A stretch of DNA of 42,321 nt from an uncultured Kiritimatiellota bacterium (GTDB taxonomy: Bacteria; Verrucomicrobiota; Kiritimatiellia; RFP12; UBA1067): positions 1 to 42,321 of the forward strand of contig CAKTZI010000035.1 in the NCBI GenBank assembly GCA_934635385.1, in the 5' to 3' direction. The notes beneath the pieces are model-generated. The model saw only the letters and a program-made list of their open reading frames with translations, searched no databases and was not told where the DNA came from. Both the position numbers and the translations under genes were made by a program. Numbering within the stretch: position 1 is the stretch's first letter; every line of letters starts with the position of its first letter. This document shows, one piece after another, positions 1-8,400 of the stretch.

Positions 1-45
1 CCGCAGCACGTCCAGCGTCTCGCGCTGGTAGTTCTTCAGGTTCAT
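1..45 (-). CDS. Probable type III restriction enzyme Res subunit, N-terminus only (cut by window edge)
   Basis: An ATG at 43-45 on the minus strand opens a frame that runs off the left edge, giving 15 residues: MNLKNYQRETLDVLR. A good ribosome binding site (GGGAGA) lies 6 bases upstream. The Asn/Leu-Lys-x-Tyr-Gln start resembles the N-terminus of the DEAD/DEAH helicase-nuclease subunits of type III restriction systems. The intact mod gene lies upstream on the same strand, and mod then res is the usual order in such operons. What is seen is only the start codon, the binding site and 15 residues; the Res identity is inference from those residues and from context. Confidence 0.5.
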   Translation of the reverse strand, partial: MNLKNYQRETLDVLR

Positions 46-64
46 CGACTATCTCCCTTCCTTT

Positions 65-97
65 CCTCTGCGCTCTCCGCGTGAGGCATTTCCCCCT
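65..97. repeat. Dispersed repeat, CGCGGAGA-type copy in the gap before the probable res gene
   Basis: The sequence CTCTGCGCTCTCCGCGTGAG followed by GCATTTCCCC matches the repeats at 4558, 10521 and 11037. It fills part of the 104-base gap between the TSP3 lipoprotein gene and the probable res start. I see no gene, hairpin terminator or clear promoter in the rest of the gap. Confidence 0.75.
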
Positions 98-149
98 CGA
101 CCGCAGTGCGGAATGACGGCCCAGATTTCAGCAGCCAGCAGAATCTCAT

Positions 150-512
150 TCACTTCCCTCCTGGAACTTCGTAGAACAATCCCCGATCACGAAACCTGTC
201 GGGGTTCTGCCTGAATCTCTCCATATTCGTAATGCCTTCGCCAAATGGATCCCCATCCGCCCCATCAATACCATCCGGGCAGAGCGGATCCAATCCACTG
301 AAATACTCCCACCCATCTGGAAGTCCATCTCCATCTGTATCCGCATTACAGGGATCTGTCAACGTAAATGTTCTCTCTTCAAAATCAGTCAGCAGGTCAT
401 TGTCAGAGTCAACAGGATGCGGATCCAATGAGCTTCTGCCATACGAGACTTCTTGTTTTGAGCATCCTCCCACACACAAGAGCAAGGTCAACAACGAAAA
501 CTTCTGCAACAT
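150..512 (-). CDS. Small TSP3-repeat lipoprotein
   Basis: This 120-residue protein starts with a lipoprotein signal: a hydrophobic LLTLLL stretch followed by CVGGC, so the Cys is the likely lipidation site. The rest carries acidic calcium-binding TSP3 motifs (DSDNDLLTD, DTDGDGLPDGWE, DGADGDP) and ends in a basic tail. A GTG at 521 overlaps the stop of the upstream gene by 4 bases. I prefer the ATG at 512, because AGGGAG lies 8 bases before it and the resulting signal peptide is cleaner. Translation is probably coupled to the large TSP3 protein upstream. Its TSP3 and NMER motifs closely copy those of that neighbour, so it may be a companion or a derivative of it. The function is unknown; calcium-dependent surface display is inference from the repeat type. 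Confidence 0.75.
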   Translation of the reverse strand: MLQKFSLLTLLLCVGGCSKQEVSYGRSSLDPHPVDSDNDLLTDFEERTFTLTDPCNADTDGDGLPDGWEYFSGLDPLCPDGIDGADGDPFGEGITNMERFRQNPDRFRDRGLFYEVPGGK

Positions 513-517
513 GCGAA

Positions 518-2887
518 TCACTCCCTAATATTGGAAATCATGCCTGCGCCAACAACGCGCCGAACATAGTCGGGATTGGTTGTATTGGAATGGAAAATCC
601 ACCTTCCTGTTCTTGGATTAAATTCAAGTGGCGACCGAAAACCGGAATGACTACCGGCGGTTTGCGCTGGAATGCCGCCAACACCATTGTACATCGTCAG
701 GACACTCCACATTTCTGCACTAACAGCCACCCCGATTACCGTCTTTGGAGGAGGTTCTGTCCAATTCGGACGTCTGCCGTAAGCTTCCCGATAATAGCCA
801 ATAAACGTATTGGTTCGTTCGAGCGCATATGTCAACTTTTCACCCATCGCGGCAATGTTCTCGTGCCAATCCCAAACTTGTTCAAATGGAGTGTGATCAA
901 CATTCCCGGCGTGATTGTCTATTTGGGCAATACCCCATCCAAATCCGCTGCCCTTGTTTGGCTGTTCAATGGATGCCCCGCCAGAGTTAAACTGATTGTA
1001 TATACGTGCGCCCTGCCTGCTCTCATGCACTGCTATCTTCCATGCATATGCCCTCGTTGCTGCGGGAACATTTGCGTCTATATATGTACGCGCAACCGAA
1101 TCTCTTGGGTTCTTCCCCCTCACCCTGTATCTTGTCGTCCCATGAAACCTATCAGCAACGCTGAAGTTTATTACGACAGATCCTCCTATTGTGTTTTCGA
1201 TCTCATTGTACAAATCAAATTCCTGTGTACCAGACAATGTCCTAGCCGAGACTGTGCGATTGTCGGATGCGGGCCGCTCCGTCCGTTCTTTTGTAAGCGT
1301 AGCAGACCACCTAACGTTTAGCCACGATGGCAAATCCGCAAACTTTGACTGGATAACTGGCCTTGCCGGAGTTCCACTAACATATCCCAAGCCATTTTCT
1401 TTCAATCTCTTGCGAAGAGTACTGCCCGAATCAGCTACACGTCCAACTCCTGTGCCTACGGGCCAGTTAGACTGGACATTCTCTAACGGGAACACCCCGA
1501 CTATCACCGTACTTGGCAATGCCCCATCGGAAACATTTGTCGCCGAAATTTCGACACTCACCTGCAGATCACTATCTGTCGATGCTGAATATACCGCTCC
1601 CGATTGGAAGACAACAGGCGCCCAAGACTCAACGCTCTGTTCGTTTGCTTCTGCAGCGCTCCAATCGCCGTTCTCGTCATTGACCCGGGTGTTCCCAATG
1701 ATTGAAGCATTTCCAGGAGCTGACACATTCCATGACAATACGTCGTTATACTGTGATGCCGTACTTGTATAAGTCGGATATTCCGCACTGTGAAGGAACA
1801 CTCCGACCAACGCTTTCGTGCCTTTCGGAATTATCACGGTTCCAGTTTGAGTTTTAGTGATGCCCGCCGCCGAATCTCCTGTAACCGTCACCCAAGACGC
1901 ACCTGAAGACACATAGTCAGTTTCCGGTTCTGATGATGTCCTTGTCATCTTATGAATTCCACTCCTGCCCAGATACCGCTCCATATTCGTCATGCCTTCA
2001 AAATAGGGATCCCCATCCGCGCCATCCAATCCTGAAGCGTTTAACGGATCAAGACCTTGTGAAATCTCCCAACCGTCAGGAAGTCCGTCGCCATCGGAAT
2101 CCACGCCAAGCGGATCCGTCTCATACATGCAAAGTTCTTCCATATCGGACAGCCCATCGCCATCTGAATCCACAGCATGAGGATTCATGCCTCTTTCAAT
2201 CTCCTCGCCATCCTCAATCAAGTCACCATCCGAGTCACTTGAAGTTGGATCAGTTCCTGTACACCACTCCTCGTATTTATCACTTAGTCCATCCTCGTCC
2301 AGATCATCTTGCGATGCCAATCGGAAAAACGCCATTTCATTCATCGCATTAGTCGGAAAGCTCTCCGCTTCAATTTCAATCACAGCGTTCGACTGCGCGC
2401 CTGAAACATCCACTTGCGCCAAGCGAAACCATCCATTTGAAGACAGCTCCCAATGTCCATACAAATCAATCATCCCATTTTCAAACGCGGTACGTTCAGG
2501 CCAAGCGACACCAAACGACAACAGACCTTCATTTTTTACAATCCCCCAAAAACAAAGATTTGTTACCATTTGCGTATTCATCGGCATAGAAACATCTTCT
2601 GAATCAATCGCAACTGGCGTCAACCTCGGAGCCGACGACATCGGCATCCTGCTTATTCCACAAGCATTTCCGCTTATTCCTTTTGTAGACCCATACTGAA
2701 CAAGGCCACCAACGGAGAAGAGAAGAAGCGCCGCATCAAAACAAGGACGTTGCAACAACCGTGTCAGCGCACGGAGTGGATAGATCCCCCATTCATGTAC
2801 CTTCAGAATGAGGGCAGAAGCGAACAGAATGATCGCCGCAATGGCCATCAGGGCCGTCCACCAATCCATGCAAATCGCATTGAACAT
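518..2887 (-). CDS. Membrane-anchored TSP3-repeat protein with C-terminal lytic-transglycosylase-like domain
   Basis: The 789 residues show, in order: two hydrophobic segments (about 8-28 and 52-68) joined by a loop containing HEWGIYP and followed by GSTKG; a beta-rich stretch; TSP3 calcium-binding repeats at about 195-300 (DSDGDGLSD, DSDGDGLPDGWE); a middle domain; and at about 615-785 a domain with VHESRQG, GWGIAQID and MYNGVGG. The spacing of the glutamate (about E622), the GIAQ motif and the later YN motif is that of goose-lysozyme/SLT-type lytic transglycosylases, which cut peptidoglycan. That assignment is by motif only. The start lies 3 bases after the mod stop, with GGAAGG 6 bases upstream inside mod, so it reads as part of the mod operon. 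Composition is poorer in GC than the core genes to the right. Confidence 0.8.
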   Translation of the reverse strand: MFNAICMDWWTALMAIAAIILFASALILKVHEWGIYPLRALTRLLQRPCFDAALLLFSVGGLVQYGSTKGISGNACGISRMPMSSAPRLTPVAIDSEDVSMPMNTQMVTNLCFWGIVKNEGLLSFGVAWPERTAFENGMIDLYGHWELSSNGWFRLAQVDVSGAQSNAVIEIEAESFPTNAMNEMAFFRLASQDDLDEDGLSDKYEEWCTGTDPTSSDSDGDLIEDGEEIERGMNPHAVDSDGDGLSDMEELCMYETDPLGVDSDGDGLPDGWEISQGLDPLNASGLDGADGDPYFEGMTNMERYLGRSGIHKMTRTSSEPETDYVSSGASWVTVTGDSAAGITKTQTGTVIIPKGTKALVGVFLHSAEYPTYTSTASQYNDVLSWNVSAPGNASIIGNTRVNDENGDWSAAEANEQSVESWAPVVFQSGAVYSASTDSDLQVSVEISATNVSDGALPSTVIVGVFPLENVQSNWPVGTGVGRVADSGSTLRKRLKENGLGYVSGTPARPVIQSKFADLPSWLNVRWSATLTKERTERPASDNRTVSARTLSGTQEFDLYNEIENTIGGSVVINFSVADRFHGTTRYRVRGKNPRDSVARTYIDANVPAATRAYAWKIAVHESRQGARIYNQFNSGGASIEQPNKGSGFGWGIAQIDNHAGNVDHTPFEQVWDWHENIAAMGEKLTYALERTNTFIGYYREAYGRRPNWTEPPPKTVIGVAVSAEMWSVLTMYNGVGGIPAQTAGSHSGFRSPLEFNPRTGRWIFHSNTTNPDYVRRVVGAGMISNIRE

Positions 2888-2890
2888 CGC

Positions 2891-4741
2891 CTACCTTCCG
2901 AACACCAGGTCATACGGCGTCTGGCGGAACTCGATCTTCTCCGCCGCCAGCGTCTCGCGCAGGAGCCGCGTCGCCTCGCCATAGACGATCAGCCTGTCGC
3001 ATTCGGCCTCGCCGAGGTCTTCCCGGATGAGCGCCAGCGTCTTGCGCGTCAGCACGTTCCCGCCGTTCACGCGCCGGTCATGCAGGATGCCGTTGTACAG
3101 GAGAGCATACGCCACGCCCCCATGAACGCCAAGAACTGGGGATTTTCCTTTGCCGCAAAGTACGCAAAGGTCGCAAAGCCTTTCGTTCCTCTCTCTGCGT
3201 TCTTTGCGTTCTTTGCGGCTAACCAACCCTTCCCACGGCGTTCCCGTCTCGCGCCACCACACGTGCGCGGCCATCACCTCGAAGGGGATGTCCGCCGTGA
3301 GCGTCCCGTCCGGCTTCAGGATCGGCTCGCCCAGCTCGTAGAAGCGGAAGCCGCCGCCGCCCTGCCACTTCACCGCCTTTGAAATGCCCCCCTGCTCGCC
3401 GTCCACGACCTTCCGCATCCGCACCGCGCAGTGCGTCCGCGCATGGTCGCCCATCTCGATGCCGATCCACCGCCGCCCCATCTTGTGCGAGACCGCCGCC
3501 GTCGTGCCGGAGCCGAGAAACGAGTCCAGCACCAGGTCGCCCGCGTCCGTTGAAATTTCTATAATGCGCCTTATCAGACGTTCCGGCTTCGGAGTTGCAA
3601 AAGCATCTGATGCCCCAAACAAAGCGAATATTTCTCTTTTCGCCTCTTCCGTATGCCCCACCTCTTCAAACAGCCACAGATTGGTTGCCACTCGTCCTGC
3701 ACTCGCGGCGAGATATTGTTTGCGCCGTATTCCACCCTTTCCCTTGCCTGTAAAGTAAAGAAGTGGCCACGGTCTCTTCTTCTCTTGGCCAAGCCTAAAG
3801 CGTTCTTCGGCCGCTGCCTTCGCCTTTGCAACATCCTTCAACACAAGTGCGTTTATTGTTTCTGGAACGTTTGCATCATCGCCGCAAATCTCTCGCCGCT
3901 TTGCATAATCGTCAAGCGGCTTCAATTCATATTCCGCCCACTCGTTCATGTATTCAAGCAACTGCGGCTGACCAAAAGACCAACATCGACCTGTCGGCGG
4001 ATAAAGGAATTCACCTGTAATGGGATGTTGAATTGCATAAACCATCCCTGCATGCGTTTTAGCACCTGGTGCATTAATCGTGACAGACGACCACGCATTT
4101 GCATCGCCGTCTGGGCTTGTGTACTTTGCGTCCATCTCCTGCGTGCGAGTCAGCCGCTTTGGTGTCCAGCCTTTACGCTTGGAGTAAACGAGTATGTGTT
4201 CAGCCTCTGCCGGAATGCCCTTTGAATCATTACGCTTTGAGTACGTACGCTGCCAGGAGATGTTGGAGACGAAGTTCTGGCGTCCGAAGATCTCGTCGCA
4301 GATGACGCGGAGGTAGGCACCCTCGCGGTCGTCGATGGAGATCCAGATCGAGCCGTCCTCACGCAGGAACTCGCGGAGAAGCTTGAGGCGCGGGTACATC
4401 ATGTTGAGCCAGGTGGCGTGTTCGAGGTTGTCGTCGTAATGCTCGAACGCGGAGCCGGTGTTGTAGGGCGGGTCGATGTAGATGCACCTGACGCGCCCGG
4501 CATAGAACGGCAGCAGGGCCTTCAGCGCCTCCAGGTTGTCCCCATGGACGAGAATTCCCTCCGCGCTCTCTGCGTTCTCCGCGTGAGGCATTCCCCCTGT
4601 ACGCACTTCCGCATCGTTCGGTCGCGACAAGCGCGCCCCTCCCGAATGCGACAGTTCGCGGTCTTCGCGCAGGATCCTAAGGGCGACCTGCCGCAGGTCG
4701 TCCGTTGTCTTCTCCCGTCCCAGCCAGTTCAGCGTCGGCAT
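2891..4741 (-). CDS. mod: Type III restriction-modification methyltransferase (Mod), adenine-specific
   Basis: This 616-residue beta-class amino-methyltransferase carries the catalytic motif IV DPPYNTG at about 90-96 and, much later, the S-adenosylmethionine motif I DSFLGSGTT at about 406-414. That order defines the class, and the region between them recognises the target. Type III Mod proteins methylate one strand of an asymmetric site and pair with Res for cleavage. I chose ATG 4741 because GGAGGA lies 9 bases upstream and the protein then begins MPTLNWLGRE, as relatives do; an open frame continues to 4852 but looks like leader. Two dispersed repeats sit in frame: PHAENAESAE before LVHGDNLEAL, and an Arg/Glu-rich stretch ending LCDLCVLCGKGK before the C-terminal domain. 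The central part (3555-4260) is clearly less GC-rich than both ends. Confidence 0.93.
   Translation of the reverse strand: MPTLNWLGREKTTDDLRQVALRILREDRELSHSGGARLSRPNDAEVRTGGMPHAENAESAEGILVHGDNLEALKALLPFYAGRVRCIYIDPPYNTGSAFEHYDDNLEHATWLNMMYPRLKLLREFLREDGSIWISIDDREGAYLRVICDEIFGRQNFVSNISWQRTYSKRNDSKGIPAEAEHILVYSKRKGWTPKRLTRTQEMDAKYTSPDGDANAWSSVTINAPGAKTHAGMVYAIQHPITGEFLYPPTGRCWSFGQPQLLEYMNEWAEYELKPLDDYAKRREICGDDANVPETINALVLKDVAKAKAAAEERFRLGQEKKRPWPLLYFTGKGKGGIRRKQYLAASAGRVATNLWLFEEVGHTEEAKREIFALFGASDAFATPKPERLIRRIIEISTDAGDLVLDSFLGSGTTAAVSHKMGRRWIGIEMGDHARTHCAVRMRKVVDGEQGGISKAVKWQGGGGFRFYELGEPILKPDGTLTADIPFEVMAAHVWWRETGTPWEGLVSRKERKERRERNERLCDLCVLCGKGKSPVLGVHGGVAYALLYNGILHDRRVNGGNVLTRKTLALIREDLGEAECDRLIVYGEATRLLRETLAAEKIEFRQTPYDLVFGR
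3141..3225. repeat. Palindromic dispersed repeat (GCCGCAAAG...CTTTGCGGC) inside mod
   Basis: The arms TGCCGCAAAGTACGCAAAGG and TGCGTTCTTTGCGGC are inverted complements, so the element can fold into a long stem. It keeps the mod frame open and adds about 27 residues. Further copies lie at 10388-10471 and 11107-11180. Confidence 0.85.
3555..4260 (-). other. Low-GC target-recognition region of mod
   Basis: This is the part of mod between motif IV and motif I, where the DNA-recognition domain sits in type III methyltransferases. A hand count of the line 3601-3660 gives about 47% GC, against about 63% for 4321-4380 in the conserved 5' part. The change is abrupt at both ends. The simplest reading is that this domain was exchanged by recombination within conserved flanks. 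Confidence 0.6.
4558..4597. repeat. Dispersed repeat, CGCGGAGA-type copy inside mod
   Basis: It contains CTCTCTGCGTTCTCCGCGTG and sits in frame within mod, where it encodes MPHAENAESAE in reverse orientation. Related copies lie at 65, 4909, 10521, 10872, 10963 and 11037. Confidence 0.8.
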
Positions 4742-4859
4742 GTCCGAAATTCCTCCAAAGGCGTTAAGGCCGCACAGGACAGCGAGAGCGGCCGCGACAC
4801 GCGCGGCCCTCCCGCTGCAACCGAATCTCCATTTCCCTGCGGCATGGTTCACGCCGCGT

Positions 4860-4865
4860 ATTATA
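4860..4865 (-). promoter_or_regulatory. Probable -10 element for mod
   Basis: On the minus strand this reads TATAAT, preceded by TTTAG. It lies 118 bases before the mod ATG, and I see no good -35. The same element recurs in the duplicated copy at 10823-10828. The long leader contains dispersed-repeat sequence, unlike the short leaders of the core genes. Confidence 0.55.
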
Positions 4866-4908
4866 CTAAACGCCGCCGCTTCCGTGTGGACGGTTTCCTC
4901 ACACGGGA

Positions 4909-4940
4909 TTCCTCACGCAGAGAGCGCGGAGAACGCGGAA
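4909..4940. repeat. Dispersed repeat, CGCGGAGA-type, opposite orientation
   Basis: CCTCACGCAGAGAGCGCGGA followed by GAACGCGG is the inverse of the copies at 4558 and 10521. It lies just past the end of the small exported protein gene, at the edge of the duplicated segment. Confidence 0.75.
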
Positions 4941-4969
4941 GTCCTGCCCCCGTGTGCTTTTCCATCATC

Positions 4970-5455
4970 TCATTCATCTACATCCCAATTTATTATGCGC
5001 CAAGTGCCATTTGTCTGTGCAATATCAAGATGGGCTACCTCAACACGGTTATACCCAACACCCTGCCGTCGAAGAGTAAGAGTCGCCTTCACAACACCAT
5101 TATTAGCCGTTTCGGCATACGATGTCACTCTACTCGTGCAATTTGTGACAGATGTCATTAATGAAGAAAATTCCGTCCTAATCGCAATTGGAATGTTGTC
5201 CAAATCTGAAATGCCAAGCTCAGAAGTCCGTATTTCAGCTGAAAAGGGTGCCGCAAAGACTTTCAAATCGCCATTCACGCTACCTTTGACAAAAGTCAAT
5301 ACGCAATTCTGCACTGTCAATGTTGGATTAGTTGGGAACTGGGCTAGCATTTCCGCCGTCAAATTCGTGTTTATGCACTGACTTACATTTGTAATGTCGC
5401 CAGGACAAACCCATGCACCCACCAAAACAATGCATCCTATGATTGATTTTACCAT
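4970..5455 (-). CDS. Small exported protein paired with the caspase-like TSP3 protein
   Basis: This 161-residue protein of unknown family begins MVKSIIGCIVLVGAWVCPGD, a plausible signal peptide; CPGD is not a convincing lipobox. The rest is beta-rich and ends WRIINWDVDE. I chose ATG 5455 because AAGGAGC precedes it by about 6 bases and the signal peptide then lies at the N-terminus; the frame is open to 5512. The start overlaps the end of the upstream 1503-residue gene by 7 bases (ATGGTAA), so the two are probably translationally coupled. The arrangement mirrors the large TSP3 protein and lipoprotein pair at 2887-150: each large protein is followed by a small exported partner in overlap. I do not recognise a function. 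Confidence 0.7.
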   Translation of the reverse strand: MVKSIIGCIVLVGAWVCPGDITNVSQCINTNLTAEMLAQFPTNPTLTVQNCVLTFVKGSVNGDLKVFAAPFSAEIRTSELGISDLDNIPIAIRTEFSSLMTSVTNCTSRVTSYAETANNGVVKATLTLRRQGVGYNRVEVAHLDIAQTNGTWRIINWDVDE

Positions 5456-8400
5456 GACATTGCTCCTTTCGTTACTTTCGTCCACACGGGACTCCCAGAA
5501 GATTCGTTCCAATACCAGAACTCATGCGGAGTCTTTGAGCAGTCGATAACACATGCGTTCCTGCCTTTGGCATTATCGTTTGCATTGCGCCATGCCGTAA
5601 TGACATCCATCCCGCTTTTTATGTTAGAGGAAAATGATGACGCGATTGCGCTTCCGCCATCTGAATCTAACGGAGCCTTCAATGCATACCCCAAAAGGTA
5701 TTTAATTCCGGCCCTCTCCCACGATTCACCAGGATACGCACCCTTCCATGTCCGATTCTTCCACCGATAAAGGAGCCCGAGCGAATTAAATCTAAAGTTT
5801 CGCACATCCAAAACTGCACAACCGGCAATAATCGCACAATCCAAGTCACGGTTCCAAAGACTCAGCGCCATAGAAGGCGTAAATCCACCCTGAATCGTTC
5901 CTGTCGCATGGTTGCCATGTCCTGAAAAATAAAACCAATCGGCTTGATTCATGATCTGCTTCCTGACAGAATCTCGGCTTCCATAAGCGACACTAACGAC
6001 CTCCCGCCCTGCTGCTTTAAAATACGATTCAGACGGAATTGAATTCGGCGGATTCGATTCAAGTGCTTGTGCTAAATCATTACATGCCTGTCCGCGATCT
6101 GCGTAGCCCAACCTGGCAAATGCGCGGCTATCGGAAAGATTCTGTCCAGACGATGCTGTCAGATTAGCCATATCCAACCAAGCCATCTCCTCGACTCCAT
6201 CGTCATCTTTCGACGGAAGCAAGCCTCGCGCGATCAACTGCCGGCGTGTCTTTGTTATCCGAATCTCGCTCTTCTCGGACGACGAATTGACCAGCAACGC
6301 ATCACCACCCATCCGCATTGATACGCCAGACGGGCAAGTTCCGCTTGTTTTGATCGTTAGCTCATCGCCAAACATCTGACGGCATTGAGCGGTAGACTTG
6401 ATTTGCGGCACAATCTCAATCTTGACACGAAACTCCTCGTCATCCAGAACAACCCGGCTATCCTCCAGTTCTGCCCATGTTTGATCATCCGGCTTGCAGA
6501 TCGTCACCGACGTTACATCATAAACCGTAATCGTGGCTGTTGCATCGAGGACTGGGAAATGCGACGCGCCATAGTATTCTCCCCCGTAATAGTCTGTACG
6601 AAATATGCCGTCCGGATCGTCCAGTACGACATTTGCGGGGACATCTTGACCGAAACTGAGCGTATAGTCATAATTTGGATAATAGCTTCCATCGTTTGCG
6701 TGGTTACACGCCGCCCATGTCAACCGCACTGCGTATTTCCAACCTGCCTTAAGCCGCGCTGTCCTCGTCTCGCATTCGCCATAATTCGCATTCAACCATG
6801 AAAACGACGACGGGCGTTCGCCCTGTCCTGTCACGGGCGTGATGTCAAGACGGTATTTCTCAGAGTGGCTACCGCTTGGGTCGCCGAACGTAAATTGAAC
6901 GGCAACGCGGCTGTTAGGTCGCCCGCCATCACTTGCATCGGACGGATCGCTATTCTGCCCTGCTTCACCGCCATCTGTCACGCCATCTCCGTCGGTATCA
7001 AGGTTCGTTGGATCGGTTCGATTCTCACACTCCTCACCATTCGGCAGCCCGTCCCCATCTGGATCGGCGTCGAAATCATTGCCAGGGTCCGCGTCATTGC
7101 CATTGTTCACTGCCGGATCAAAGTCTGGCGTTGAACCTCCTCCTCCAGCAAGAAGCATGGGCGTTCTCGACCTGCGGCAATACGTCCACTCCCATCCGTC
7201 ATCCATGCCATCGCCATCCGTATCGGGCTGCAGCGGATTCGTACCAATCGACAGCTCAAATCCATCGGCAAGTCCGTCACAATCCGTATCCACGCTCGTC
7301 AAACTCGTACCTTGCGCAATTTCATCACCGTCAGACAGCCCGTCCCCGTCCGTATCGACAGAATGCGGATTGGATCCGCGGCGACATTCCTCGAGATTCG
7401 GCACGCCGTCGTTGTCCGAATCCCCATCGGCGTCGGCGGCGACACACGGGTTGAAGCCGTACTGCACTTCCCAACCATCGGTCATGCCGTCGCCATCCGT
7501 GTCGGACGAATTCAAGTTCGTTCCGAGCGCCACCTCCTGCAAATCTGAAAGACCGTCGCCATCCGTGTCACTGTCCTTCGGATTTGAGTTTCTTCCCAAA
7601 TGGAAGTCGAGCGCAAGCCCCTCGTAGACAAGTCCTCTCTCGCTCTCGCAATAGCCACACATCCACTTCCCGCCAAAGCTCTGCATTCCGACAGTCGCAT
7701 ACCGTCCGTCCACGTACTCCCCGGTCACATCGCGATAGCGCACATAGATATGCCCGGTGACATTCGTCGGGACAACGACTTGCCAAGAAACGGAGTTCGT
7801 GCGGTAGTTCGGCTCGTCGCTATACATGTTGACGCATTCCACGACGGCATAGCCAACGCCCTGATGTGTTGCGGAGCCGACCCGAACGGACGTGGAGCGG
7901 TCTGCCAGATTCGTCGAAACGAGGAGCGATCCGTCACCGTAGACGGCCAGCGCCAATGTATTCTTGTCGATGTAGTAATCAATGCCATTCGATCCCGTGG
8001 AATGTCCCGGATTGGCATACCCCGCCTTGTTGAAGAACAGCCATCCGTGTGAAGTCAAGGTCAGATTCGTCACCGGTTCTCCCTGGACGCGAAGTGAGGC
8101 GGGTAGCGTCCAATTCAAACTGCAGTAGTTTCGCCGCTCGTCAAGAAGCGGTAGCGTCAGGTCTTCGCTTTTGTCAAAGTCCAGCCAGGGAATTGTGCTG
8201 TCGTCAGTGATGAATCCCATTTCCTCGCCGTCGGGAAGGCCATCGCCGTCCGTGTCTTCAGATACCGGATTAGTCTGGCTATCGTATTCGCGGCCGTTCA
8301 CGATGCCATCATTGTCGAAATCACCCTCCGCACCGTCCCGCCCTTCAGGGGACAACGGATCAAGTCCGTATGCAATCTCCCAGCCGTCATCGAGGCCGTC

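Larger units (their letters stand above)
4273..4945 (-). repeat. Direct duplication, copy 1: mod promoter, leader and 5' half
   Basis: This stretch is nearly identical to 10031-10903. It covers the promoter, the leader and the conserved N-terminal third of mod, including DPPYNTG. The copies differ by scattered single bases and by about 200 extra bases of dispersed repeat in copy 2. Identity stops at 4273, close to where the low-GC region of mod begins. Confidence 0.9.

Noticed and set aside
4742..4852. N-terminal extension of Mod (MNHAAGKWRF...)
   Set aside because: It lacks a ribosome binding site, while ATG 4741 has GGAGGA at ideal spacing and gives the family N-terminus. The stretch includes repeat-like leader sequence.
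7079..7627. Plus-strand frame with repeated PSPSVS peptides
   Set aside because: It is the antisense of TSP3 codons (DTDGDG); the repetition comes from the minus-strand protein.
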